NCBI GenBank assembly: GCA_905182325.1
Contig: CAJJBD010000010.1
Coordinates: 1-44,801 of the forward strand
Reading direction: 5' to 3'
Origin: an uncultured Planktomarina sp.
GTDB taxonomy: Bacteria > Pseudomonadota > Alphaproteobacteria > Rhodobacterales > Rhodobacteraceae
DNA: 44,801 nt
Shown here: positions 37,142 through 44,801 of the stretch, in pieces
How the letters are laid out: the number at the start of each line of letters is the position of its first letter
How positions within the stretch are numbered: position 1 is the first letter of the stretch
Program-made: the position numbers and the translations under genes
Notes under the pieces: generated by a model
The model's database searches: none
What the model was told of the DNA's origin: nothing
The model's input: the letters and a program-made list of their open reading frames with translations, nothing else

Positions 37142-37606
37142 CTATGCAGCAACAGATGTTGGGCCCTGCTGCAAAATGGCGTACAACGTACTAGAATTTT
37201 CGTTGTTTCGGAGTTTCATACATACATCCGAGTCGCGTAAAGTACGTGAAACCAATGCCAGAGCCTTTAGGTGCTCAACACCACTGGAAAGTGGAGCAAA
37301 CAGCGCAAAGGCTAAATCAACTGGCTGACGGTCTACAGCATCGAATTCTATTGGGCGATCTAATTTTATAAAACAGCCAACAATTCGATCTAAGTTTGCA
37401 AGGCGTGCGTGTGGCAAAGCTACTCCACGCCCAACGCCAGTTGGACCCAAAACCTCTCGTTCTAAAAGTGCTTCGACAGCAATTTCGGGATTAATTCCGT
37501 AATTTTGTTCTGCAATTATTGCTAAATCTTGAAAAAGTCGTTTCTTGCTTCCAACAGATTGCGCATTGCGGACTGCTTCTGGTATCAATATCTCTATTAG
37601 GTCCAT
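37142..37606 (-). CDS. ptsN: Nitrogen-regulatory PTS IIA protein
   Basis: EIIA-Ntr of 154 residues. The phosphorylated histidine is His66 in GVALPHARL, preceded by REVLGPTGVGRG. It ends the phosphorelay PtsP-NPr-EIIANtr and acts as a regulator rather than a sugar carrier. In relatives the order is lptB, hpf, ptsN; here the hpf slot holds a decayed copy. Confidence 0.94.
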   Translation of the reverse strand: MDLIEILIPEAVRNAQSVGSKKRLFQDLAIIAEQNYGINPEIAVEALLEREVLGPTGVGRGVALPHARLANLDRIVGCFIKLDRPIEFDAVDRQPVDLAFALFAPLSSGVEHLKALALVSRTLRDSDVCMKLRNNENSSTLYAILQQGPTSVAA

Positions 37607-37628
37607 TTTTTATTAGCTGTATTTTAAC

Positions 37629-38100
37629 TTAAGCCCGATCTACTCAACCTAAGTTGCCATTGTTACGGCGGCATACAACACTTACTCCATTGTGGCCTTC
37701 GTTCCTGAAGGCAAGGACCGGCGCACCGGCTAGTTCTATTTTTATTACATCCTGCCTAAATTACGAAGGCTAAATTTTTTCTTGGTCTTGGCAAAAATTA
37801 AGGGTGCTTTGGTTGCAGACCGGAATCACCGCATCATTTATTTTAACTTGCATATACGAGGGTGTTTAAGAAAGTTCAACGGGTTGTGATGTTGCCAAAC
37901 TATGGTCTTTTAACTTATTGTGTATCTGCGTACCTGTTTTTCTAATTTCTTATAAGTAGCACCAAAGGTAAAATAAATTTCACGTGCACTTGATTAGAAT
38001 AATCGGTTAAACCAGTTAAGAGGTACACATGTCCTTCACATACTTATTCTTTAGAGCTTCTCAAAAAAAATAGACATTTAAAAAACTATCATTTGGGCAA
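37629..38100 (-). pseudogene. hpf: Decayed long-form ribosome hibernation factor gene
   Basis: The 522-bp gap between lptB and ptsN, where hpf lies in relatives, still encodes HPF fragments on the minus strand. From upstream: VCEGHVYLLTGLT (from about 38043) after an in-frame TAA at 38044-38046; then, after a frameshift near 37985-37995, EIYFTFGATYKKLEKQVRRY; then, after a one-base frameshift at about 37919, NKLKDHS, running to a stop at 37866-37868. The C-terminal ribosome-dimerisation domain survives in the same frame as IELAGAPVLAFRNEGHNG and VVCRRNNGNLG at about 37739-37647. It ends with a TGA at 37644-37646 where the family has Trp, then VDRA and a stop at 37629. Multiple lesions make it non-functional. 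No other gene is seen in this gap. Confidence 0.85.
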
Positions 38101-38128
38101 AATCGAGTACTACCAGTCAACGTGTAAT

Positions 38129-38887
38129 TTATTTTACTTGAAAGTTTTCACCAAGATACACACGCCTAACATTTTCGTCCTTAACGATTTCGCTCGCTGT
38201 TCCGCTCATAAGAACTTTACCGTCATGAAGAATATAAGCCCTATCCACAATTTCTAAAGTTTCGCGCACGTTGTGGTCGGTGATTAAAACACCCACTCCA
38301 CGCGCTTTCAGTGCCGAAACCAACCCCCTAATTTCACTAACAGCTACAGGGTCAACACCAGCAAATGGCTCATCTAAAAGTAAATATTTTGGGTTAGCTG
38401 CTAAACAACGCGCAATTTCAACGCGACGACGCTCACCACCCGACAAAGCGAGTGCGGGTGTTTGTCTCAAGTGGCCAATAGAAAATTCATTGAGAAGTTC
38501 TTCGAGGCGTTCATAGCGGCTTTTCTTGTCTAATCTAGTAAGCTCAAGAACAGCCAGAATGTTTTTTTCGACATTCATTCCGCGGAAGATTGAATTTTCT
38601 TGAGGCAAATAGCCAATACCAAGTCTTGCGCGTCGATACATTGGGAGGCGCGTCACATCGCGGCCATTAAGGATTACCTGTCCGCCTTCTGGTATCACGA
38701 GTCCTGCAATTGAATAAAAACAAGTTGTTTTGCCTGATCCATTGGGCCCCAACAGAGCGACAATTTCACCTCGATTCAATTGTATGCTCACATCACGAAT
38801 TACTAAACGTTTTTGGTAGCTTTTTCGCAGAGACACTATGTTAAGGCCGCCCTGGCCCTCAGAAACTTTAAAAGAGTGTTGTGCCAT
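38129..38887 (-). CDS. lptB: LPS export ABC transporter ATP-binding protein LptB
   Basis: Cytoplasmic ATPase of 252 residues driving lipopolysaccharide extraction with LptFG and LptC. Walker A LLGPNGSGKTT, Q-loop GYLPQENSIF, signature LALSGGERRRVEIAR, Walker B YLLLDEPFAGVDP and switch His in LITDHNVRETL are all intact. The start overlaps the lptA stop by one base (TAATG). Confidence 0.97.
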   Translation of the reverse strand: MAQHSFKVSEGQGGLNIVSLRKSYQKRLVIRDVSIQLNRGEIVALLGPNGSGKTTCFYSIAGLVIPEGGQVILNGRDVTRLPMYRRARLGIGYLPQENSIFRGMNVEKNILAVLELTRLDKKSRYERLEELLNEFSIGHLRQTPALALSGGERRRVEIARCLAANPKYLLLDEPFAGVDPVAVSEIRGLVSALKARGVGVLITDHNVRETLEIVDRAYILHDGKVLMSGTASEIVKDENVRRVYLGENFQVK

Positions 38888-39375
38888 TAATTAGATCCAG
38901 TCGATAGGATCGTTTTAACCTGACCCTCAATAATTGCTGCACCAGTATCCAGATCAATTTGTAAAGATTTAGCAGACATCAAAATTTTTCCTTGGCTAAA
39001 AACCACATCTCCGCTCATAATTAAGGTACGGTTTTTTAGAGAGTATTCAGCGAATTTAGATTCCGCACTTTCGTTTGCAGTAGCAACTGTTACACCACCA
39101 CTGGCACTCAATTTATCAATTTCCCCTGTTTCTGAATATGTCACTATCACAAGGTCGGCAGCGATTCGGATATCGCCTTGCCCAACTATTACATTTCCCT
39201 CAAATCGCGCAGATCCATCTGATTCACTTATTGTTAGCTTGTCTGCTGTGAGCTCTACTGTTGCGTTGGCATTTTGATCAAAACCACCCAGCAGCAGGCT
39301 TGTTTTTGCAACGCCCTGTAATGCAAAAAGACATGTATAAATAACAATTGTACTCATAAGAATAATTTTTTGCAC
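38887..39375 (-). CDS. lptA: LPS transport periplasmic protein LptA
   Basis: Periplasmic bridge protein of 162 residues with an N-terminal signal peptide (about 1-23, ends GVAK) and the OstA-like beta-jellyroll. Repeating segments are VELTADKLTISESDGSARFEGNV, DIRIAADLVIVTYSETGEIDKLSASGGV and the KNRTLIMSGDVVFSQG strand pair. The start is GTG with GAGG 6 nt upstream. It lies between lptC and lptB. Confidence 0.92.
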   Translation of the reverse strand: MQKIILMSTIVIYTCLFALQGVAKTSLLLGGFDQNANATVELTADKLTISESDGSARFEGNVIVGQGDIRIAADLVIVTYSETGEIDKLSASGGVTVATANESAESKFAEYSLKNRTLIMSGDVVFSQGKILMSAKSLQIDLDTGAAIIEGQVKTILSTGSN

Positions 39376-39384
39376 AGCTTACCT

Positions 39385-40011
39385 CTATTGGCTTTCTTTT
39401 GGTTGATATAACATTCTAACGCCATTTGTGAAAAGAATTTGCTGTTTTCCTGTGATCATCTTTAAAACCATATTACCAGAATCTATGCTGCCCAAAGGAA
39501 AAACCCCCTTGAAAGGTCCGTTTGTGCTTGCATAACTGTGGTTGAAATAGATATCGAGCCTTTCGGTTGCGATCCAAAAATTTAGTTTTGAATCTAAACG
39601 TACGCCCTGTGATATAGATGCGTAATTTGTTTTTGCGTTTACCAGACCTGCGCCGGCTGTTATTTTGGTTTTACTACCCTTTGGCGATTTAAATTCGATA
39701 TCTAGTTCAGAAACATTCAAAACAGACGGCTTTTTTGCGTCTGGAGTGGCATAAGCTGCTGAGAGCGCAAATTCGATTCCACCTTCACTGATACCAGTAA
39801 AATATGGTCTCGTTATGCGTTGTTCACGAATAATGTCTGCTACATTTAGATCAGCATAAGGCAATGATTGTGTCACATCAACTTTTCCTGAAAAAAGAAA
39901 AATAGTTGAAAGCATGCCGAGGGCAGCAATTGGAAGCAGTGTTTTGACCCACGCAACAAAAAAAGAATAGCTATTGTCGAACGAAAATCTCATTAGCCCC
40001 CATGCTCGCAA
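39385..40011 (-). CDS. lptC: LPS export protein LptC
   Basis: Bitopic inner-membrane protein of 208 residues. A single helix lies at about 20-42 (WVKTLLPIAALGMLSTIFLF), then a periplasmic LptA-like fold with DIEFKSPKGSKTKITAGAGLVNAKTNYASISQGV in order. It hands LPS from LptB2FG to LptA. The start is TTG at 40011 or ATG at 39993; neither has a well-spaced ribosome site. It follows the ribonuclease D-like gene by 6 bp. Confidence 0.88.
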   Translation of the reverse strand: MRAWGLMRFSFDNSYSFFVAWVKTLLPIAALGMLSTIFLFSGKVDVTQSLPYADLNVADIIREQRITRPYFTGISEGGIEFALSAAYATPDAKKPSVLNVSELDIEFKSPKGSKTKITAGAGLVNAKTNYASISQGVRLDSKLNFWIATERLDIYFNHSYASTNGPFKGVFPLGSIDSGNMVLKMITGKQQILFTNGVRMLYQPKESQ

Positions 40012-40017
40012 TCGTTT

Positions 40018-40632
40018 TTAGGAGTGAGCAAAAATATCAGTTTCTGGCCAACCTTCAATATCTAGCTTTGCCCTTATTGGTAGGAAATCAAAACAGGATT
40101 GGGCCATTACCATTCTGTTTTCACGGGTAAGTTTTTGGGTCAAGATATCTCGGAGTTGGTGTAGGTATAAAACATCTGATGCGGCATATTCAATTTGTGC
40201 TTTAGACAGTGTTTTGGATCCCCAGTCAGATGATTGCTGTTGCTTGGATATATCAATAGCCAGTATTTCTTGTAGTAAATTCTTTAACCCATGTCTGTCA
40301 GTATAAGTACGAATTAGGCGGCTTGCTATTTTAGTACAGTATACATTTTTTGTTAGGACCCCAAATGTTTTATACATTGCTGCAATATCAAACCTACCAA
40401 AATGAAAAATCTTAAGAATTTTCTGATTTTCTAAAATTTTACATAAATTTGGTGCTCTATCCTGGCCTTGCGAAATTTGAACTAAATGCGCATCTCCATC
40501 GCCGGCTGATAGCTGGACAACACAAAGTCTATCCCGATTTGGGTTCAAACCCATGGTTTCGCAATCAATTGCTATAACTGGACCTAGGATCAAATTGTCT
40601 GGCAAATCGCCTTTGTAAACTTTATTTGTCAT
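40018..40632 (-). CDS. Ribonuclease D-like 3'-5' exonuclease (short form)
   Basis: DEDDy exonuclease of 204 residues. Exo I is AIDCETMGL (Asp, Glu), Exo II is FHFGRFDIAAM (Asp) and Exo III is YAASDVLYLHQL (Tyr, Asp). It lacks the HRDC domains of full-length E. coli RNase D, as is usual for the alphaproteobacterial short form next to lptC. A role in tRNA or RNA 3'-end trimming is likely. GAGG lies 7 nt before the ATG. Confidence 0.9.
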   Translation of the reverse strand: MTNKVYKGDLPDNLILGPVIAIDCETMGLNPNRDRLCVVQLSAGDGDAHLVQISQGQDRAPNLCKILENQKILKIFHFGRFDIAAMYKTFGVLTKNVYCTKIASRLIRTYTDRHGLKNLLQEILAIDISKQQQSSDWGSKTLSKAQIEYAASDVLYLHQLRDILTQKLTRENRMVMAQSCFDFLPIRAKLDIEGWPETDIFAHS

Positions 40633-40808
40633 ATCTTAACCTCTTTTGCACTTAACAGTGTGCCTGCCCTCCTGTTGCTTTAGTGTCAACAATAGGTTTC
40701 AATGGTACGCTGTTATAAGCATTATATCGCTTTAGTGGAAAACCTTTTGAAGGCCATCTATTTAAAAATAAATAATTTTGACCAATGATCCAAATGAGGA
40801 ATTTAAAG

Positions 40809-41927
40809 ATGCATGTTACACAAAAAACAATTGTGAGCAGTTGGAATGAGTGGGATCCGCTACGACATGTGATTGTTGGCCGAGCTGATGACTGTCATAT
40901 TCCACCTGAAGAGCCCGCACTGGAGGCAAAAGTGCCAGAAGATAGTGACATGCGCGGGCAGTGGGGCCGTAGACCGCAAGAGACTATTGATCGCGCTAAT
41001 GAACTTCTTAACAACTTTGCCAGCCAGCTTCAGAACCGAGGCGTGCGCGTGGATCGTCCAACACCTATTGATCACTCTCAACCAGTGATCACGCCAGACT
41101 TTGAAACTGAAAGTCAGTTTGGGTGTATGCCGCCACGAGATGTGCTGCTAACAGTTGGGTCTGAAATTTTAGAAGCTACTATGTCTTATCGTTGCCGTTG
41201 GTTTGAGTATCTGAACTATCGTCCACTTCTTCAGAAGTACTGGGACGAGGATCCTAACTTTCGTCATGAAGCTGCCCCCAAACCTCGTTTAACAGATGCT
41301 GACTATCATCCTGACTACTTGTCAAAGAAGATTGGAGTTGAGAAGCGTTTAAAATGGGCTGCCGAAAAATTTTTTGTTACTACCGAAGAAGAGCCATTGT
41401 TTGATGCTGCGGATGTGTTGAGATTTGGCAGGGATTTGGTTGTGCAGCATGGCTTTACAACAAATATGAAGGGAATTGATTGGCTGGCCCGGCATTTTCC
41501 AGACCACCGGGTGCACGCTGTGAATTTTCCAGGCGACCCATATCCAATACACATTGACGCTACCTTTACGCCACTACGCCCAGGATTAATTTTGAATAAC
41601 CCTCAGCGCCGCCTTCCTGAATTGCAGCGGGAAATGTTTAAGAAAAATAATTGGGAAATTATTGATTCTGCACAGCCTGCCCATAACGCACCGCCACCAC
41701 TTTGTTATTCGTCCACTTGGCTGAGCATGAATGTTTTAGTTTTAGATCCAAAAACTGTGTGTGTTGAGAAATCCGAAGTTTACCAAGCAGAACAAATGGA
41801 CAAACTGGGAATGGAGGTGGTTGAGGTTGATTTGCGCGATGCATATGCATTTGGTGGGGGCCTGCACTGCTGCACAGCTGACGTTTACAGGGAAGGCGTT
41901 TGCGAAGACTACTTTCCAAACCAGTAA
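40809..41927 (+). CDS. Glycine amidinotransferase (AGAT family)
   Basis: Amidinotransferase of 372 residues moving the amidino group of arginine to an acceptor amine, classically glycine to guanidinoacetate. It begins VSSWNEWDPLRHVIVGRADD. It has the catalytic His in HIDATFTPLRPG, the MPPRD segment, and the Cys nucleophile Cys354 in GGGLHCCTADVYREG. I choose ATG 40809 (MHVTQKT) because AGGA lies 8 nt upstream. An in-frame ATG at 40785 has no ribosome site. No guanidinoacetate methyltransferase or other creatine gene is nearby, so the acceptor is open. Confidence 0.9.
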   Translation: MHVTQKTIVSSWNEWDPLRHVIVGRADDCHIPPEEPALEAKVPEDSDMRGQWGRRPQETIDRANELLNNFASQLQNRGVRVDRPTPIDHSQPVITPDFETESQFGCMPPRDVLLTVGSEILEATMSYRCRWFEYLNYRPLLQKYWDEDPNFRHEAAPKPRLTDADYHPDYLSKKIGVEKRLKWAAEKFFVTTEEEPLFDAADVLRFGRDLVVQHGFTTNMKGIDWLARHFPDHRVHAVNFPGDPYPIHIDATFTPLRPGLILNNPQRRLPELQREMFKKNNWEIIDSAQPAHNAPPPLCYSSTWLSMNVLVLDPKTVCVEKSEVYQAEQMDKLGMEVVEVDLRDAYAFGGGLHCCTADVYREGVCEDYFPNQ

Positions 41928-41994
41928 CCTAATTAAAATATTTTTTTATTAAGCTAGATCACCAAAATATACGAAAGTAAATTCTCTCTACAAG

Positions 41995-43455
41995 CTATGC
42001 TTTTGCCAATAGGCTTTCCACTCGGGCGATTTTTTCGTCTTTTTCATAGAGATCAAAATAACCTGAATTCATGAGGTGTGGCGGGCCAAAGAAAAATCTC
42101 TCATATAAGGCTTGCCTACTCCCAAAGCCTGAGACTGAAATATCATGTGCTAGCCGATACAAGCCCACTCTATCTCTACTATCCATATGAGTTAGCTGAA
42201 AGTATTTTAAGATATCGCCTTCCATTTCGTTACTAAAATCTGCTTCGGTGGGGGTTGCCATTAGGGATGAGGAACCTAAAAGCTGCAAAATTTCTACCAT
42301 TCGGGGGTACATTTTTGGAAACAGGTTGCGCGATGTATCTAGAGGGCTGCGCAACGGGATGAAATTACCCCAATGGTCCTCATGTGCCTGCTGTTCTGCT
42401 GAGAATAGTAAGGCGCGAACGGTCTCTACCATCATCATCACTTCTGAAATCATAATCTTGGTCGCAAGATCTTTGTCTCGTCCTGTCGCTTTTGCAATTG
42501 CGCACATTATGCCAACCATGAACTCAGCTTTTGCTAATTTTCCACAGGCAACTTGATGGGCCATATGAACGATTGCGTTTGTGGTGTTAAATGCTTGGTT
42601 GCACAGACTTGGCTCCCCATACATAAAAATACGTTCCCAGGGCACAAATACATCCTCGAAAATCACTACGGCATCCATTTCTTCGTAGCGTGACGACAGG
42701 GGCGCATCAAAGTGTGACTTACCGTGATCATAAGAGTCCCGGCAAAGTAATTTTAATCCAGGAGTTGCTATTGGAATTGCAAAGGCAAATGCGAATGGAA
42801 TATTGCTGGGGTCAGCTCTCAAGACGGTGGAGGGAAATACCTCTATCTCGTCTGCAAGTGGGCCTAGAGTTGCAAGCAATCGTGCGCCCTTCACTATTAT
42901 TCCAGCATCGCTCTCCTTTACTACATGCAGGGCAACCTCTTGATCAAATTTACCAGTATTAAACTGAGCGTGTGAAACTGAAGGGTTAATCAAAGTGTGA
43001 GTTAGGATTTTGTCGTTCAGTCTTACCTCGTCATAATAATTGACCATATTCTTAGCGAAGTCAGCTTGACCAACAGTCCCTTGCGCAAGAAAATCTGGTG
43101 CATGGGCAAACGCCATCAAAGAGGCATTTTTGTAATCTGGGGTGCGGCCAAACATACCATTTGACCATTTTGCCCACTCATAAAATGCACAGCCTCGACT
43201 TAGAACGTCTTCTTTTGTTTTTGGAGCCATATGGGATTTAGCGCATCGGATCCCGTTGGCATCTAGATAAGTCACGTTATCTCGATAAGCATCTTCATGC
43301 TGGCGATCGAGAAAGCCAGCTAAGGAGGCTGCGCCACCACTAATGCCAGGCTCAATTGTTACGTCTTTTACGCGGGCGCCACGGGTCCAAATTTCACGAT
43401 CATCGCGCAAGCCATGGAGATATTCAGCTCCTGTCCTAATTCCAGCGTTTTTCAT
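41995..43455 (-). CDS. hpaB: 4-hydroxyphenylacetate 3-monooxygenase (HpaB/PvcC family)
   Basis: FADH2-dependent phenol hydroxylase of 486 residues with the acyl-CoA-dehydrogenase-like fold. Family segments are MKNAGIRTGAEYLHGL at the N-terminus, THTLINPSVSHAQ, SDAGIIVKGARLLATLGPLADEIEV, and VVIFEDVFVPWERIFMYGE. It would convert 4-hydroxyphenylacetate to homoprotocatechuate using a separate flavin reductase. It lies one base after a MarR-type regulator gene in the same direction. Nearby HpaF-like and FAH-family genes favour this substrate, though related enzymes hydroxylate other phenols. Confidence 0.85.
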   Translation of the reverse strand: MKNAGIRTGAEYLHGLRDDREIWTRGARVKDVTIEPGISGGAASLAGFLDRQHEDAYRDNVTYLDANGIRCAKSHMAPKTKEDVLSRGCAFYEWAKWSNGMFGRTPDYKNASLMAFAHAPDFLAQGTVGQADFAKNMVNYYDEVRLNDKILTHTLINPSVSHAQFNTGKFDQEVALHVVKESDAGIIVKGARLLATLGPLADEIEVFPSTVLRADPSNIPFAFAFAIPIATPGLKLLCRDSYDHGKSHFDAPLSSRYEEMDAVVIFEDVFVPWERIFMYGEPSLCNQAFNTTNAIVHMAHQVACGKLAKAEFMVGIMCAIAKATGRDKDLATKIMISEVMMMVETVRALLFSAEQQAHEDHWGNFIPLRSPLDTSRNLFPKMYPRMVEILQLLGSSSLMATPTEADFSNEMEGDILKYFQLTHMDSRDRVGLYRLAHDISVSGFGSRQALYERFFFGPPHLMNSGYFDLYEKDEKIARVESLLAKA

Positions 43456-43456
43456 A

Positions 43457-43909
43457 CTAAACCCTATTCCCTGATGCTACTACTGAGGTTGTTTTGTGCC
43501 CATTCAATTTGTCTAAAATACGGTTTAGTTCACCCCACTCTTCAGGTGTGACTTCCTGCATAAATTTGTCGTGTATCTGTTCTATTTTTGGCAGCATTAG
43601 CTCTTGAAGTTCACGGCCGGCCTGTGTGGGCACAATGTAGACGAGCCGTCGATCTTCAATGGATCGAAGGCGACCAACGAAGCCTTTTTTTTCGAGCCTA
43701 TCTAGTATTCCAACCAGTGATGGCGATGGAAGAAGTGTGATTTCTGATATTTGCTTTGATGTGAGGTGTTTTTGTTCCCAAAGCGCTCGCATTACCCGCC
43801 ACTGCTGGTCGGTAATCGCGTGCTCCTGAAACAAAGTGCGATATACCGGCATAATTCCGTCGAGGGCTCGGCTAAGTATCATTGGTAAGCTATCAAGAAA
43901 TTTGGGCAT
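43457..43909 (-). CDS. hpaR: MarR-family regulator, HpaR-like
   Basis: Winged-helix regulator of 150 residues with DQQWRVMRALWEQKHLTSKQISE, the recognition helix region LLPSPSLVGILDRLEKKG and the wing SIEDRRLVYIVPTQAG. HpaR proteins repress the homoprotocatechuate operon and respond to its aromatic intermediates. It is cotranscribed with hpaB and divergent from hpaF; a perfect palindrome lies just before its start. Confidence 0.88.
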   Translation of the reverse strand: MPKFLDSLPMILSRALDGIMPVYRTLFQEHAITDQQWRVMRALWEQKHLTSKQISEITLLPSPSLVGILDRLEKKGFVGRLRSIEDRRLVYIVPTQAGRELQELMLPKIEQIHDKFMQEVTPEEWGELNRILDKLNGHKTTSVVASGNRV

Positions 43910-43920
43910 AAGACCGTTTC

Positions 43921-43939
43921 TATATTAATGATTAATATA
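43921..43939. promoter_or_regulatory. Perfect 19-bp palindrome, candidate HpaR operator
   Basis: TATATTAAT-G-ATTAATATA is a perfect inverted repeat of 9-bp arms around one base. It lies 12-30 bp upstream of the MarR-type gene start, in the gap divergent from hpaF. Size and symmetry fit a MarR dimer site, consistent with autoregulation. Confidence 0.65.
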
Positions 43940-44045
43940 TTAACAATAAAAAGAAATTTCCCAAAGTCAATTAAAACACGTCACTGGGTTGTTATTTGTT
44001 AAAATACTACGTTATTTCTGAAATCAAAAAGGTAAAGGAGTGCTT

Positions 44046-44432
44046 ATGGCCCACCTTATAATTCAATACTCTGAAAACCTAGATAGTCAGGTTAACATGA
44101 CAGATGTCTGTAAGGTGATGAGTGGCGTGATGCAGAAAACGGGGTTTTTTCCTTTGGCGGGTATTCGGGTAAGGGCATACCCGGTGACGCACAGATCTAT
44201 TGCGGACGAGCATCCCGAAAATACATTTTTGGATATGGTTTTACGCATGGGTGAAGGGCGGACTGAGCAACAAAAATCCAGAGTTGGAACTGACTTGATG
44301 GCAGCAGCTGAAGCTGAATTTTCTACGCAACTAGCCAATCCACATTTTGCGCTGTCACTTGAGATAATTGTAATATCGAAACTACTAAGTTGGAAAAAGA
44401 ATAGCATACATAACCGGCTTAGGCCCAATTAA
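44046..44432 (+). CDS. hpaF: 5-carboxymethyl-2-hydroxymuconate isomerase-like protein
   Basis: Small isomerase of 128 residues related to HpaF of homoprotocatechuate breakdown. N-terminal HLIIQYSENL, then IRVRAYPVTHRSIADEHPENTFLDMVLRMGEGR in order, as in the family. The start is the ATG at 44046, with AAAGGAG 5 nt before it; an in-frame GTG at 44040 overlaps that site. The residue after Met is Ala, whereas the family's catalytic residue is an N-terminal proline. The protein may therefore be altered or inactive. Confidence 0.8.
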   Translation: MAHLIIQYSENLDSQVNMTDVCKVMSGVMQKTGFFPLAGIRVRAYPVTHRSIADEHPENTFLDMVLRMGEGRTEQQKSRVGTDLMAAAEAEFSTQLANPHFALSLEIIVISKLLSWKKNSIHNRLRPN

Positions 44433-44461
44433 CAGGTGCGCCGCTGCACAGGAGACAAATC

Positions 44462-44801
44462 ATGAAATTTGCTACAATTCGTTACAACGGCGATCAACTT
44501 TATGGCGCTGTCACTGATGAAGGCGTTATCGCTCTTTCAGATGATTTCCCACAATGGAAAAGTTTAAAGGAGGTGATTGAGCACGGTGGCTTGTCGGTTC
44601 TGGAGGCGGCGTCTGTGGGTCGGGATGCTAGTCACGCTAATGGTAGCTTTACCTTTGATACGCCTGTTCAAAAGGGTGAAAAAATTATATGTGTAGGCGT
44701 AAATTTTCCCGACCGAAACGCGGAATATAAAGATGGGACGCAGGCACCAGCTAACATGTCACTCTTTCCACGTTTTTCGCGTGGGTTTGTGGGACATCAG
44801 G
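44462..44801 (+). CDS. Fumarylacetoacetate-hydrolase-family protein, N-terminal part (cut by window edge)
   Basis: The first 113 codons of an FAH-family gene. MKFATIRYNGDQLYGAV is the N-terminal domain, and IICVGVNFPDRNAEYKDG is the start of the FAH catalytic domain with its conserved Gly-x-Asn. The segment LFPRFSRGFVGHQ follows the substrate-loop position. AGGAG lies 7 nt before the ATG. In an hpa locus it may be the HpaG-type decarboxylase/isomerase, but the metal-binding residues lie beyond the window. Confidence 0.8.
   Translation, partial: MKFATIRYNGDQLYGAVTDEGVIALSDDFPQWKSLKEVIEHGGLSVLEAASVGRDASHANGSFTFDTPVQKGEKIICVGVNFPDRNAEYKDGTQAPANMSLFPRFSRGFVGHQ

Noticed and set aside
1-44801. tRNA, rRNA, CRISPR arrays, insertion sequences or phage genes
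   Set aside because: I saw no tRNA-like or rRNA stretches, regular spaced repeats, transposases, integrases or phage structural genes anywhere in the window.

Overview
The window looks like chromosome from a low-GC member of the Roseobacter group (Rhodobacteraceae, Alphaproteobacteria). The main evidence is the regB / senC-regA / HD-hydrolase / ahcY block, the addB-addA block beside murU-amgK, hemD followed by a Mic60-like protein and HemY, and lptC-lptA-lptB next to ptsN. All are arrangements typical of that family. Base composition looks clearly below the usual roseobacter value, as in streamlined surface-ocean lineages. TTG is an unusually common start codon.

Layout. 1-276 is the end of an Smr-domain gene. 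317-1483 is a decayed MFS transporter. 1523-3842 holds hslU, hslV and trxA. 3903-11811 (minus strand, tightly overlapping) holds addA, addB, murU and amgK: double-strand-break processing plus cell-wall sugar recycling. 12029-12835 is a phosphoethanolamine-methyltransferase-like gene. 12965-15641 is the redox two-component system RegB/RegA with SenC. 15688-19094 holds an HD hydrolase, ahcY, a YciI-like protein and gpsA. 19257-24155 holds hemD, a Mic60-like protein, hemY and an amidase. 24160-25965 holds a secreted di-haem peroxidase and a divergent Sel1-repeat protein whose 5' ends overlap.

26046-32985 is the most interesting region. A minus-strand operon encodes an SsuD-like flavin monooxygenase, a YdhF-like aldo-keto reductase and a complete TRAP transporter. 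It is divergent from a GntR/UTRA regulator and a Gfo/Idh/MocA dehydrogenase. The monooxygenase plus aldo-keto reductase pair matches the core of the oxidative sulfoquinovose pathway (sulfo-SMO, SmoC plus SmoB of Agrobacterium). Here the ABC importer would be replaced by a TRAP system, and the GH31 sulfoquinovosidase possibly by an NAD-dependent glycosidase of the Gfo/Idh/MocA fold. The substrate is an inference.

33117-40632 is housekeeping: dnaJ, dnaK, alkB, ptsN, a decayed long-form hpf gene (hibernation factor) between ptsN and lptB, then lptB, lptA, lptC and a short ribonuclease D. 40809-41927 is a stand-alone glycine amidinotransferase. 41995 to the right edge is part of a 4-hydroxyphenylacetate-type catabolic locus: HpaB-like hydroxylase, a MarR regulator with a perfect palindrome upstream of it, an HpaF-like isomerase lacking the catalytic N-terminal proline, and a fumarylacetoacetate-hydrolase-family gene cut by the window edge.
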